Part shown: in pieces, positions 52,904-64,000 of the stretch
How positions within the stretch are numbered: position 1 is the stretch's first letter
Layout of the letters: every line of letters starts with the position of its first letter
NCBI GenBank assembly: GCA_000507305.1
Contig: DF239777.1
Span: forward strand, 62,001 to 126,000
DNA from: Breviolum minutum Mf 1.05b.01
Taxonomy: Eukaryota; Sar; Dinophyceae; Suessiales; Symbiodiniaceae
Reading direction: 5' to 3'
Length of the DNA: 64,000 nt
The notes under the pieces: model-generated
Databases searched by the model: none
The model's input: the letters and a program-made list of their open reading frames with translations, nothing else
Told to the model about the DNA's origin: nothing
Program-made: the position numbers and the translations under genes

Positions 52904-53975
52904 GAAACAGCTATTGATGTTGGGCAAACAATGATCAGCAACAATATGAATCTTTGACATGCGTCGCTATACTACCAAGCCGAACAATGCACTACTACAA
53001 GGGAAATCCCTCAAAATAATCATACATTTACATTGATTTGATCCTTCCAAAATGGGTAATCTAATGACCCCTATTTCAATACACGCTGATCTCTATAACA
53101 TTCAAATGGCTGTGTTTATTGTTAAGCCCCCTTGGCCCTGATCCGAATCATCCCTGTTCATCACCAGGATCTAAGCAGTGCTTACTGTAATTCCCAAACC
53201 TGAATTCATGAGCTCTTTGGGAGGTCATTCACTTGATGTAAAAAAGAACACCCACCATTTTTTGGGAGAAAAAACATCCCAAACCCCGAAATGGTGGCGG
53301 GACTTGTTGGGTCGCTGGTTCGTTTGGAAGTCAAAACAAAAAAAACTGCCTCCAAAACCCCCCGCAACCAACCCAGCTGAGTTGCTTTTTGTTTCGAAAT
53401 TTGGAAAAACATTCGGGGATTTTGGGGAGATTTTGTTTTTGTTTTTTGCTAATGCAACTCAAGCTCTTTTCTCCATATTTTTACAGATTGAATGCAGTCA
53501 TGAGACTGCAATTTGACAAATACCCCATGAATATGTAGCCATACATATGTAGAGAAATTTTGAGGAATTGCCAACGTCCTTGAGGCAAAACAAAACACAT
53601 GTATTTTCGAGATATGAAAATAATGACTCCTTTCAAGTTCAACTATTAGGTATAACTACCTACACCCCCTATTAGAAGTCAACTCAAGCTCCTTGAACCA
53701 ATCTCGTAGGAGTCATTACACTACCAACCCAAACAATGCAACAATGGAAAAAAATCCCTCAAAATTATAATGTTGGTGGTATCCCCGGCCCACTAACAGT
53801 GGAGTTTGTGAAGGTTTAGTTCAGGGTCCCTTCATAAAAATGAACAGACTATTATTTCACTGGCATCGTGGGTGGTAGATACCCCCAAATTATATGTAAT
53901 ACTTTACATCAACTTTGATCCCCTCCGAAACCCGGTAATCTAATCTCCCTGTCTCCTTTACGTTGCTGTTTTTTT

Positions 53976-54086
53976 TCAAAAGTTGGCCCCGTTCCCGTTG
54001 CCCTTGGTCCAAAGGTTCCTCCTTTCCCAAAGTTCCATCAGCTTATCTTCAGTTTCTTCTGCATCAGCATGTTGGATTGAAAGCTC
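53976..54086 (-). CDS. Unassigned acidic exon candidate
   Basis: After an acceptor CTGCCAG the frame reads ELSIQHADAEETEDKLMELW then a basic Asn/Gly tail to TGA at 53976. It is predicted helical and charged. No family recognised. A donor before the stop is possible. Confidence 0.35.
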   Translation of the reverse strand, partial: ELSIQHADAEETEDKLMELWERRNLWTKGNGNGANF

Positions 54087-54330
54087 CTGGCAGGTCACAA
54101 GGGTTTCGGGTTTCATATGGCCTTATTAGGGCCGGCTATTTCTTGAGGGGAGGTGGCATTGGGGAGGAGGTACCCTTAGATTCCCATCACAACATGTTGA
54201 AAAGGTCGACATAAGAAAATTAGATTTCTTTTCTTTCATGACAGTTTTATAAAGGTTTTTTTTTGGAAAGGAAGGGTGTGTAGGTGTACAGCGTGGCGTG
54301 TGTGGATGTATATTGATGTAGGCATCAAAA

Positions 54331-54335
<5 letters not shown>

Positions 54336-54361
<26 letters not shown>

Positions 54362-54530
54362 TTAAGTATATATATATATATATATTTTTTATATATATTA
54401 TAGACACGTGGATATAAGGATATGTGTATATATATATATATATACATGTGTGTGTATGTATATGTGTATATTACAGTATTTATATATAAATATATCAGTA
54501 TAGTGTGTATATATAAATATACATATACAT
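54336..54530. repeat. Long AT dinucleotide tract
   Basis: Mostly TA repeats with short interruptions. Smaller TA tracts: 4464-4580, 6674-6693, 26021-26061, 47803-47824, 50639-50661. Confidence 0.9.
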
Positions 54531-55408
54531 TGTAGATTGTGTCTGTGTGGCATCAATATTAATCTATGTTACAACACATATTCATATATTACATACACCA
54601 TTGCAACGCGTAGAGATGATATGATACCTCCAATATACCATGGTCTGAAAAACAAAATGCCTCGGTCTCACCTAAAAAAACTCCCCCTTCCCATGCTGGA
54701 TCTTCCTCCAACTCAACGCGTGCCCTTTTTTTCCAGGAGAACAAAAAAAGCACGGTGAGATGGAAACCAAAAAAAGACAAATTGAACTCGGCACCGTTTG
54801 TTCAGCCAACTAGGTGTTTTTTGCGCAAAAAAAAGTTATCTTTTTTTAGATCAAAGAGAAAAACACATGTCTTCTCGGTGGTTTATTCAGCATTTGGAGA
54901 AGCTTGTAACAATTCCATCTATCAAAGAGGCAAAAGATGGCAAAACACGCTTTTGTTTTTCTGTTTGGCAGAAGGACGCCAACGAACTCTTTTTGAACCT
55001 GGTGGTAAAGCTTTTTTGAAAACACTCTTAGAACATTTCTCAAAAGTCAGCCTAAAACTCCTTTTTCCCGGCTCCAAGGGTTAGCATTTTGGAGAAAAAT
55101 CTTGAAATGCCAAGAAGCAAACTGGACCATGAACCTGTTTTGAAAAGGGAAAATTCCCTACGATTTCGCCAAAAGTTGACCTTTACCAAAACATCCACGA
55201 TTTGAAGTCTGGAAAAGGTGAAAGTTGGACCATACAGAAAACGACATCTCAAAATGCTTCTCAGTTTGTGTTTCTTCCATTAGTAGCCTGATATGGAGTG
55301 AAAAATGTGAAGGCTTTTGCGAATGTCTCAATATATTTTTTCAGCAAACAAAAAAATACTACCGGATCCCTTGGTTTCCACATATGTGGCTTTTCCTCGG
55401 CAGCAGCG

Positions 55409-55411
55409 TCG

Positions 55412-55459
<48 letters not shown>
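55409..55459 (+). repeat. CAT trinucleotide microsatellite
   Basis: About 16 CAT units; the poly-Asp, poly-Ser, poly-Ile and poly-His frames here are by-products. Confidence 0.95.
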
Positions 55460-55750
55460 GCATCAGCTGGGCAATTCAATCTCATTTCCTTTATGGCTAG
55501 TCAACCTACCCCCCCCCTCACGTACTTATCCCTCAGAGATATACGTCTTTAATATAAGGCGCCAAACTACATAAGGGAAACCCAATGGTTTCATCCCCCA
55601 TCAACTCACCAAGCCCCCCATCCTGAAAGCGTGAAGGGACAGCCAAGCACTCTGGCCATGCATGGCTTAAGAAAACCTCTCCCACGAGACGACGTTGCCA
55701 CGGACGAAGGCATCGGTAATAGTACGGCAAAAATGGGATGTCCGGTCCCT

Positions 55751-55854
55751 GGTACTACCAGGTTGAGGTTGGTAGTTTATACCATTCTTTACGGTCCGGA
55801 ATTTGTACATTCCAGGTGGTTGGCCTTGGGATTTCGAAAAAACCATCAACAGTA
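55751..55854. repeat. MITE family A copy, left end lost
   Basis: Interior GGTTGAGGTTGGTAGTTTAT and right end CCATCAACAGTA are present, but the left terminus is missing. Confidence 0.65.
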
Positions 55855-56036
55855 GTAAATGGATAATTTCACCCCTATTTATATAAGTAGGTTGTTGAAC
55901 CGTCCCCCTAAAAAGGTGAAAGCCTTTATCCCAACTTATTAACACTCACGTTTGTGAACCGCTCACTTCCATGAGGGGCATCAACCACGAGAAAATCAGG
56001 ACACAGATCCTGAATTCTAACGAATGAATTGTTTTG

Positions 56037-56148
56037 CTGGTTGTTGGTTGAACTAACCCAGCTGAAAAGTATGCTCGTCCAACTGGGTTCATCTTCCCCT
56101 ATTTTCGGGGTGGAAAATTCCCAAAAATATTTGAGTTGCCACCACCCA
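56037..56148. repeat. MITE family B copy, diverged
   Basis: CTGGTTGTTGGTTGAAC start, ATGCTCGTCCAACTGGG centre, TTGAGTTGCCACCACCC end. Confidence 0.6.
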
Positions 56149-56813
56149 TGCAATATCTTCTTTGCGTTTGATGCCTCTCCCTCCCTAAAAGCTGCTTCTA
56201 AGCAACCAATATTTTGAAACAATGGAACCTCTTCTCGTGGTTTTCCTGGTGTTGACTGTTGTTGGATACGTATTGGATCTATCCAACCCCCCCCAGGAAC
56301 AGTGTCAAAATGAAGGTTTCTAGAGATCCCCCCCTCAAAACACCCCAAGAGGGTGTCACCAACTCATCTTGGTGGTGACGAGATTTATTCGCATCCCTGG
56401 GGGCCCAAAAGGTAGATCGAAGGCCAACCACTGGAACTTTATGGTTTTTGGCTATCAATCGGATGATGGGAACCCCAAATCATGGATCCATAGGAAAAAT
56501 GCTTGGTTCGAAATCACCATTTCCTTCCCTCCATCTTTTCAAAAACTGCTTGGATTTAGATTTCCAGGTTAAGAACTGGTGGAAATCATTACAATGCTTG
56601 GAAATCACCATTTCCTTCCCTCCATCTGAAAAAACTGCTTGTTTTTCCGAGGTCCAGGTCTATCTTATCAGTGGTTGACCGCAGAAATACACTCCCCAGT
56701 GTGAAGCATCCATGGGGGATGATGGTACCCAAAAAACCTGAATCCCCAGATACTTGCAACGTATTGGTCGATTCTTACCTACCAAAAACTGGAAAGTTTA
56801 GGGAGTAAATGTA

Positions 56814-56928
56814 GGTACCCTCTCTGAAATTAACATAGCGCCTGAAACACTGGTGTTGGTTCAGATGAGTTTTCTTTTGGGTTTCGGCCTCCTGCCAGGT
56901 GCGAACTGTTAGTTTTGGGGAGTGTATA
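56814..56928. repeat. MITE family C variant
   Basis: GTACCCTCTCTGAAATTAAC start and TTAGTTTTGGGGAGTGTA end. A related, partly decayed copy lies at about 60020-60110. Confidence 0.65.
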
Positions 56929-57012
56929 TAAAATATATAAATATACCAGCCCCATTGCGTGTCTGAGATCTTAACAGTCTCAAGAAACAACTTTTCAACA
57001 TATGTGCCAGAG

Positions 57013-57115
57013 TCTAAACTCCTTGTATTGGGGAGTTTACTCATCCCACCTTTAATGACGGGAATCCTTGTAATGGGTATATAAACCCCTACGGAATTGG
57101 GTTGATGACCGACCC
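57013..57115. repeat. Dispersed repeat K
   Basis: Words TTGTATTGGGGAG, TGGGTATATAAACCCCTACG and GAATTGGGTTGATGACC recur at 11957-12050, and in part at 63664-63750. The TATATAA word belongs to the repeat, not to a shown promoter. Confidence 0.6.
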
Positions 57116-57689
57116 TGGCACATATCTGGAATCTTTAATGTCCAGATGGTTTTGAGTCACCCCAATATCATCTATTTAGTTTCCTCCTCCCAAAGGATCA
57201 AAAATATCTGGGTCCATTTTCATCAGTTTGAAAAACCAACCAATTGCCAACCGCGCGACATCTATATAGTATCCCACAAAGTGAGAATTGTTTTTTTTTC
57301 TCAAGCAGGAGGGAACGACGCAGGAGAAACCCTCATACAGTTTAGTTCAGTCTGCCTGCTGGTTGTAAATGAGAAATTCTCACCCCAGTAAACCAAAGGA
57401 ATTAAGTGAGTTGTAAGAGTTGTATCCCAACACTCCACCTTTCCCCACAATTCTAGGGGGGGCTTTCTATATTCCCGCCTGAAAGCCGTTGACACAATTT
57501 TGAAAATGTTAGACTTCCTTTTGGATGATGATGAAACCTTACAAATTACAAAAAAAATGCTGGTTCATAGACCAACCGTTACGTCATAAAAAAAAATGAG
57601 TGAAACTCATAAACCACCAACCTTACCATCCAAAAATGGTGAAACTCGTTGGACTTCCAGGGCCCTTCCTGTACCCATCTGCTGCCCCA

Positions 57690-57795
57690 TTCATCCCTGC
57701 CGCTGCTGACCCACCGCACCGTCATGAAGGACCAACCGAGCACCACAACTCGAGGTTTCCGGCGACAGCGGCCATTCATCAACCTTTCGCGACTT
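57690..57795 (-). CDS. Unassigned exon candidate, KVDEWPLSPETSSCGARLVL
   Basis: This GC-rich stretch begins after CTCAAAG and is open on the minus strand, with several GT donors at its end. Function unknown and limits approximate. Confidence 0.25.
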
Positions 57796-57815
57796 TGAGG
57801 TAATTTTTCAGCAGG

Positions 57816-57918
57816 ACACCCCTGAAGATTAACATGGAACCTCCAAATCACCCAATTGTCAAGGAAAATCATCTTCCAAACCATCATTTTCAGGTTCCAT
57901 GTTAATCTTCCAGGGTGT
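57816..57918. repeat. MITE family C copy
   Basis: ACACCCCTGAAGATTAACAT pairs with ATGTTAATCTTCCAGGGTGT, 103 bp. A half copy starts at 58070. Confidence 0.85.
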
Positions 57919-58174
57919 CTTCCACCATTTTTTTTTTCACACCAAAAAAGAAAACAAAGAATACCCTCCAGAAGAAACGATCACATATCCCCCTTTAAAG
58001 GCACTTTTGAAGATGATGATTTTCCTTTTCCCCAGTTTTTTTTCACACCCAAAAAAAACAAAATGTTGTACACCCCTGGAAGATTTAATTTAACGGCTGA
58101 AAAAACCCTACAGCCATCATCACCCATGTAAAATACAGGGAAAATGATCGATTCACCAAACAACCATGAGGACA

Positions 58175-58224
58175 TGTTCCCCAAATAGGGGTGAAAATAA
58201 AAAATATTTGAAACCACTACCTAG
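58175..58224. repeat. MITE family B right end
   Basis: CCCCAAATAGGGGTGAAAAT and TTTGAAACCACTACCTAG only. Confidence 0.6.
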
Positions 58225-59361
58225 TGAAGTTGTCCTCCTGTAGCAATGACAAGTAAAAAACGAACTTTCAGTTGGGATGCCTCACCTAAAGTTTTCATGT
58301 CATCCTGCAGGTTGTTCATCACGTATCCCAATATTGTACTCACTAGGGTTTCCTTTCACAATCTCCAAAGATTTGAGGTTCATGGAAAGGACCACTGTTT
58401 ATATATACTACTATAGTAAGATATGTATACCCAACCACCATTTTGAAAATGGTTGTTCCTTTTGAATGATAAACCCTTACTATCATGGTAAAACTCGTAA
58501 ACCAACCCATAAAAGTGGTGGTTGGACTTCCAGGGTAAATATATACATGCATATTATATTATATCATATATATGTATATAATCATCCTATGCAACACCAT
58601 TTGGGGGATGTGATATTGCATTTGGGATCCACGATCAGAATTCACCGACATGCTTTGCGAAGATGATAGAACTCGTTTTAGCCATGATTGCATTTGTTTG
58701 AAAAACTTGCAATACCCTTCCTCCTATAATCATGGCAACCAGTAAAAAATGGGTATGTCTCCAATTGTAGTTACCTTTCAAATATTTCGTCATTTTCCAA
58801 TGAACCATGGATTTACGAGAAAGAGTAAATAGCAAAAACCTTTTCGAAAAAAAATGGCCCCGGATCTTTGACACGAAAGGAGGAAATTTCTCCAGTCTAT
58901 AAACACACAAAAAATCTTTCATTTCCTTTCAGGACACACGACACCTTTGGAGTGTTTTTTTTGTTAATCCCCCCACCTTCACTCCATGGCTTTTTAGAGA
59001 ACTGTTCACTCTTTGGCGCGGCCAAAAAGTCAAAACAGAAAATGCCCAAAAAGTTCACTTTGGCAGTGCTTTTTAAACATTAGATTTCAATGACTTAGTT
59101 CAAAACTTCCTTTGTTGAGGCCATGTGTCACTTTTTTGTTGAGTCTGTTTAACTTGCTTGGCTTGGGTCACGGGGGGAATTGAAAATGTAGAACTGCTTG
59201 CTGTTTTGAAAACTGTCGTCCAACCGGTAGTACTGTTTCTTTAAAGTGGAATGAGTTACACAATCTCTGTTCGGCTTGGTACCTTTAAACCAGTTTCAGT
59301 ACCAAAAACTGCGTGGTTTGCGAATAAGTCCCTTGGGAACACATAGGGAACATTTGGCAAC

Positions 59362-59428
59362 CTTTTTTTGAACAGCTCGCAAAAGAGCGCCTCTGTTTCA
59401 TGGAGGTATTCATGGTCCGCGTCATTAA
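59362..59428 (-). CDS. Candidate PPR-like second-helix exon, HETEALFCELFKKR
   Basis: Acceptor TGCAAG, donor GTTGCC. It is 67 nt with two bases in and two out, the same size and phase as the PPR exon at 36869-36935. No partner exon was found nearby, so it may be the 5' part of the same gene or another gene. Confidence 0.35.
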
Positions 59429-59600
59429 CTTGCACCCCCCGAAAACTCACGAATTCGTCCCCAACCATTTAAAAGGGACCGAAATCAGTAGGGTCCATAC
59501 ATCTGGAACCACACCATGGATTTTCAGGTTGGAGAAATGTTACAGTAGTTTTCAGGAGAAAAAAAAATCCTGGATGGTTGTTGGTAAAAAGTTGCCTAAA

Positions 59601-59704
59601 GGGGTGTTTCCGAAAATAGGGGTATCCCCAAAATGGATGGTTTATAATGGAAAACCCTATTAAATTGGATGATTTGGGGGTACCACCATTTTCGGAAACA
59701 TCCA
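59601..59704. repeat. MITE family E copy
   Basis: GGGGTGTTTCCGAAAATAGG and CCATTTTCGGAAACATCC ends. Confidence 0.85.
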
Positions 59705-60314
59705 AAGACCTTCCAAACTCTGTATAACTCTTCGGAATGGATCTTCTTGCCAATGCCAGAAGTGCCGCAAGTTCATGTTGTCGACTTGTCTTTCACGACT
59801 GCGTTTGGTTTGCTTGGTCAAAATTGGCTGCCTGAAATCATGACCCAGACATGCAAGAAGTATGGTGTGGTAGACATCAAAAAAAATAGTGCAATTGTCT
59901 GAGTCCGAAACTACTCCAAATGCTTTGTACAAAATCTCAAAAAAAAAACCTACCAGCATCTTCCAGTTTGGGTGCTGTTTGTTTGAAGCGTAAGTTGGAT
60001 GCTGTATAGAGGTTTGAAACACGGGGGTTGGTTCAGATGAATTTCCTTTTGGGTTTCGGCCTCCGGGCAGGCACTATGTCACTATGTTCGTTTTGGGGAG
60101 TTTACACCCCCGGAAAACTCACGCGACCATGGAGAAACAACAATGAATGAAGATATATCTCCAGTTAAAAGATGTTAGTTTTCCGGGGGGTGGAGGTGGT
60201 CTCCCAATATTTATATGCACTGAAGGGAGCATGGTTTTCATGACTTGGGTAAGCAACTCATAAATAAATTCCAACCAACCTCCAAAACCCATCCTGTTGG
60301 AACCAGTTCCAACC

Positions 60315-60465
60315 AGAAATCCGGGATGGAAAACTCACCAGTTGATTGAGGGGCCCAGGTAGCTGAAATCTACCCATTCTTCACGGGTACAGGGTTTTTA
60401 TACAAACATCCAAAAGGTGGTTGGATTTCTGGATTTCGTTCTGAACGGAATCAAACAGTACCACC
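60315..60465. repeat. MITE family A relic
   Basis: Family words AAATCCGGGATGG, CACCAGTTGA and CAGTACCA remain in order, but the ends have decayed. Confidence 0.45.
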
Positions 60466-61360
60466 CTACCATTTGGTGGCCCAGGTCATATGACCTTGTT
60501 ATAATTTGCCCAGATTCATTTGAAAATCTTCCATCCTCTCAAGGTGAAAAAGACTAAGATCACCATCTTTTGAGATGGACAAATTCACCAATCATGGATG
60601 GACTGAAAAAAAAATAGTCATCCTACTTTGGTTGGAAAGGGCACCTGGGCTGACTGTTCCAACTTACCCCTCATGAACCAAACAAAAAACACGTGGAAAA
60701 GGCAAGCGATGAAAGGGGCTCCCTTTTTTCTTGACCCTTGGCGACTTCTTCATGGCTTTCTTCGGGATTTTTTTCCGCGCCGGCGCCGCAGAATGCATCT
60801 CACTGGGAGAAGGATTTGACACCTCTCGAAAGGGGGGTTTTGGTGGTGGTGATTTCGGGGAAAAAAAGATTCAATGATTTCTAGGGAAAACGTAGGTCCC
60901 AAGGACTAAAGATTTCACGTTTAGTGGGTTATATACATGGAAATAAAACAGCAAATTTAGAGGGACTGTTCAGGGTATAAGGGACGATGAACCAAGGATT
61001 TGCAAAGATTTCATTGAAAACATCCCTGCATTTTACAGGGGTCATTAAACTACCAATCTGCCGGAATCAAAAATCGCAAATATATGGTAAATTTAAGGGA
61101 CTTCCCCTTTTATAGCAATATTGCTTGGGTCCTTACTAAAATGACCCCCATTTAATAAAGGATATGTTTCAGGGACGAGGGGCCGCCGGATTCGGAATGT
61201 ATGGGAAGATGATCTCTTGAAATCAATCAACTAAGTACCTAGAACCCAACTGACCTCTATTTTTGAACGTCGAACTTCCCCTCCAAAACAGCCTCCCGAA
61301 CTTCGAATCAAAACAAACAGCCGGGTCATCAAAGGGTTCTGCATATATGTATTTACCTGG

Positions 61361-61442
61361 ACCTTCAAAGGGGTGCCAAATAAACCCTAAGGGATGGTGA
61401 ATTGACACCCTTTAAAGAACCATTTGGCACCCCTTTGAAGGT
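61361..61442. repeat. Perfect 21-bp inverted repeat
   Basis: ACCTTCAAAGGGGTGCCAAA(T) at 61361-61381 is the exact reverse complement of 61422-61442, with a 40-base loop. Confidence 0.9.
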
Positions 61443-61628
61443 GCTGGTATACACATGTAAAGCTTAGGAATTTCTCAAACTACAACCCACTTGCAAATGC
61501 TCAGTTTTCTTGATAAGCCAACGTCGTATAGACTGGCAAAAAGTAAACAGAAGTTCTATGACCAACTTCCAGTAGAATAAAAAAACATCCTGAATCTATG
61601 TAAAGTATTGTATACAAATGCCGATACT

Positions 61629-61659
61629 ATGAAGAGGGAGAGAGAGAGAGAGAGAGAGA
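61629..61659 (+). repeat. GA dinucleotide microsatellite
   Basis: About 13 GA units after GAAGAGGGA. Confidence 0.9.
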
Positions 61660-62921
61660 ATACATATTTGAATATATAGGTTGGCATACTCTCCCTCCCA
61701 GTAACAGTGGGATCCCCATTCACCTAAAAGTCATCATCCTGATGGCCACTCGCATCCTGCGTTGGAAGCATACTAAAATATGACCTATACCTATAGGTTT
61801 TTGCGTCCAAGAGATTTTTAGACAACACACCGTTTTGCTGCGAACCTTTCTTTCAAGCTTTAAAAAAACAGGAGCTCGACATGTTTGAGCCATCCATTTT
61901 TTGTGAGCTGATTTTTTGTTGCGCATGTTTCTGTTTGTGTTTGTTGCATCTATTTTTTCGCATAGTGTTCCAAAAGCGGAACCTTAGGTATTTTGGGTGA
62001 CATGTTTAAGATCTCAACACTTTCAAAACAACATCTGCAAGCCTACTTGGATGATCTTTTCCATTGATCGATTCAAAGAGTTTCCCCAACTCATGACTCA
62101 TGGGCGTGTGTAACTCCCCAATTCCTAGGGTGAATTTCCACAACAAAAGATCCAATAAGCGATGAAGAAAAATCACGAGTCAACTAGTCACTCAACAAAA
62201 TGTCCATAAAAAAACGTCGGTTTTGATAAAGAATCAGTGGCGTCTCCCCCCGAGACTCAAGCATAACTTATAAGTTCGGTCTACCCCCCCGGGCCCCAGG
62301 ATGCAATCGTCACAACTGAAGGTTTATGTTGAGATTCCCTCCTAAACATGGTTTCTTAAACCTGGTGGTGACTGTTACTACTGTGTGGGGTAGTTCCAAC
62401 TTATAAACTTTTTCTTCCTAGTAACAGGTTGGAAGATTGTTGCTTCCACCCCCAAAAAAAATGCCAATGTTGCTGGCATCTTTGTTAAAGGGGCCTCCAA
62501 AGGAGCCAGTTGGGGATGTCCCAGGAATTTCGTAGCTTGGTTAGGATCACCTCCAGATTTACCCCTCGAAAAAAAAGTCGGCGAAATCACCTAGATACTT
62601 ACCACAGCTGCAGGTTTTTGGCCAATGTTGATGATAGCTTCCACCTGATGGAAAGCTACCTTACCATTGATGCTAACTTTCTGGAACATTGTACGATCGG
62701 TGGGCCGTCACCACCCGATGTTTTTTAAAAGGAGTGACATATGGGGCATCTGAAATGGCTGGCTGCCTCTTGTTATAATCCTACTTGTAGGTTGTAGGGG
62801 CCCCATTTCACCTCATTTATAACGATAGGCTCCGGTGCCAAAAACGTTGCACAAATGCACCAAAAAATCCAAAAAATATGTTGCCAACTTATGATACTAA
62901 TCCAAATTGAAAGCTACCAAC

Positions 62922-63040
62922 AGGGGTCATTACATTACCAATCCAAACAATGCATTGAATTATAGGTAAATCACTCAAATTTTACCCTAGATTTGTATTG
63001 TTTGATTCCCCCCAAAATGGGTCCTATTCCATGACCCCTG
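62922..63040. repeat. Inverted-repeat element L
   Basis: AGGGGTCATTACATTACCAA start and CATGACCCCT end. Related copies: 61037-61149, about 52965-53074 and about 53700-53805. Confidence 0.7.
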
Positions 63041-63052
63041 ACCAAACCTCAC

Positions 63053-63185
63053 CCCTTTCAGCTGTTTTCAAACGGCTCCAACGGCTTCGCCGTTTCGCCT
63101 GCTCCACGTCATTGACGAAGAGGAGATCCCGTGGCAACTCGGTCCGATAGCAGAACCAGCAGAGATACTTGAAAGGCAAAATCTC
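63053..63185 (-). CDS. Unassigned exon candidate, LPFKYLCWFCYRTELPRDLL
   Basis: Acceptor GGTTTCAG and donor GTGAGG bound 133 nt (44 codons plus one base). The exon has an aromatic/Cys-rich start and an Arg-rich end (AKRRSRWSRLK). No family recognised. An inverted-repeat element ends 12 bases from its low-coordinate edge, inside the intron. Confidence 0.4.
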
Positions 63186-64000
63186 CTGAAACCCACCGGA
63201 GATGGAGAGAGAGAAAAACATGGACTCCAAAGCACAAAATAGGTTGAATTCTTGTTGTTTTTCTAGGGTGAGATTGGAAACATATATGGCATTTTTTTGG
63301 AACTTGGTTTGACATGCATTTGAAGGGTTTACTGGTTTATGTAATTGGAACTGGTTCCACGAGGTCAACAAAAACACGGCCCAAAATAGTAGAAGTGACT
63401 CCCGTTTTTGTTGGTTGTCTTGCCTTTTAAACGGGAAATGAAAATCTTCCCATTTGTTGGTTGTGGCCCGGGGGGGACGGAACCTCCAGATCCGGTCCTT
63501 TTGCCAAAAAATACTTGTTAGACTCTCAACGTACACCCTGGAAAACTAACCCTTTAAACCCAAATTCATAAAGGTTTGGTTCGGCTTCGATTTTTCCGGA
63601 TTTCAAAAAACGCCTGACTTTTAGGAAGTGCCCAACATGTGTAAAATTTTCAGGGCTCTATATGATGTCTAAACTCCTTATAGGGGATAAACTCATCCCA
63701 CTTTTAATAGGGAAATCCTTATGTCACAGGTACATATAAACCTCTCCTTCAACGTAGCCTCTTTGATCGGCTCCTCACCCGTCTTTCGAACGTGCACACG
63801 TCGAGGGATGATGGCCTTCGTTCGGGTCGAGGGGCTTCATCCCAATTAAATACACCGCCGAAAACGAACGGGCTGGAACCTGAAAAAACCTGGTGGGAAA
63901 AGGAGAAACATCGACCCAAACCACTAATTTTTTCCAGAGTGTATTAAGTAGTTAGACCAGGAATGGCCATTCGGAAGGGGAACAACCCCATCCTTAGGGG

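Larger units (their letters stand above)
59705..62921. other. No gene confirmed
   Basis: Only repeats listed elsewhere and short frames. The frame over 59669-59902 lacks splice or motif support. Confidence 0.4.

Noticed and set aside
55261-55574. Poly-Asp, poly-Ser, poly-Ile or poly-His proteins
   Set aside because: All come from one CAT microsatellite read in different frames.

Overview
The window looks like nuclear DNA of a dinoflagellate, most probably Symbiodiniaceae or a near relative. Three things point there. Host coding sequence is broken into very short exons (33-109 nt) set in long AT-rich introns. Those introns are packed with short inverted-repeat elements. The one long reading frame belongs to a retroelement whose protein has dinoflagellate hallmarks: the GEAKNPGP motif and an ORF1 block of the form FRDYDG...SVFVGLPS. 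No rRNA, tRNA, CRISPR array or spliced-leader gene was recognised by eye. Nearly all short reading frames in the window are chance openings in intron or repeat DNA.

Layout. (1) 2.7-24.3 kb, minus strand: exons of a multi-pass membrane protein that resembles the UNC-93-like branch of the major facilitator superfamily. Seven consecutive exons (21.46 to 11.28 kb) join with matching codon phases; one exon before them and one far after are plausible but less certain. (2) 18.46-20.05 kb, inside an intron of that gene: a minisatellite of six 88-bp copies, an inverted repeat with two 81-bp arms, and on the plus strand a disrupted AAA+ ATPase frame resembling RAD17/RFC clamp loaders. (3) 26.07-33.46 kb, minus strand: an apparently intact retroelement with three tandem ORFs. 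They are a small membrane protein, a coiled-coil ORF1, and a 2,068-residue polyprotein carrying reverse transcriptase, RNase H, a C5-methyltransferase-like domain, an NPGP motif and a tyrosine recombinase. This order resembles DIRS elements. (4) 33.77-46.17 kb, minus strand: eight exons of a pentatricopeptide-repeat (PPR) gene, separate exons often carrying the first and second helix of a repeat. (5) 46.2-64 kb: more repeats, a few isolated splice-bounded exon candidates, a broken SGNH-hydrolase-like frame and a pair of covarying hairpins.

Repeats. At least seven families of about 90-145 bp hairpin elements recur, many beginning and ending in TA, which suggests non-autonomous Tc1/mariner-type (MITE-like) elements. 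There is also a decayed CCCTAAA-like higher-order array (39.6-40.4 kb), a 21-bp tandem array and several microsatellites.

The PPR protein would be expected to bind organellar RNA and the UNC-93-like protein to sit in a membrane. The sequence shows no functional link between them or with the retroelement. All exon models are hand-read from splice sites, phase and motif; no alignment was run.
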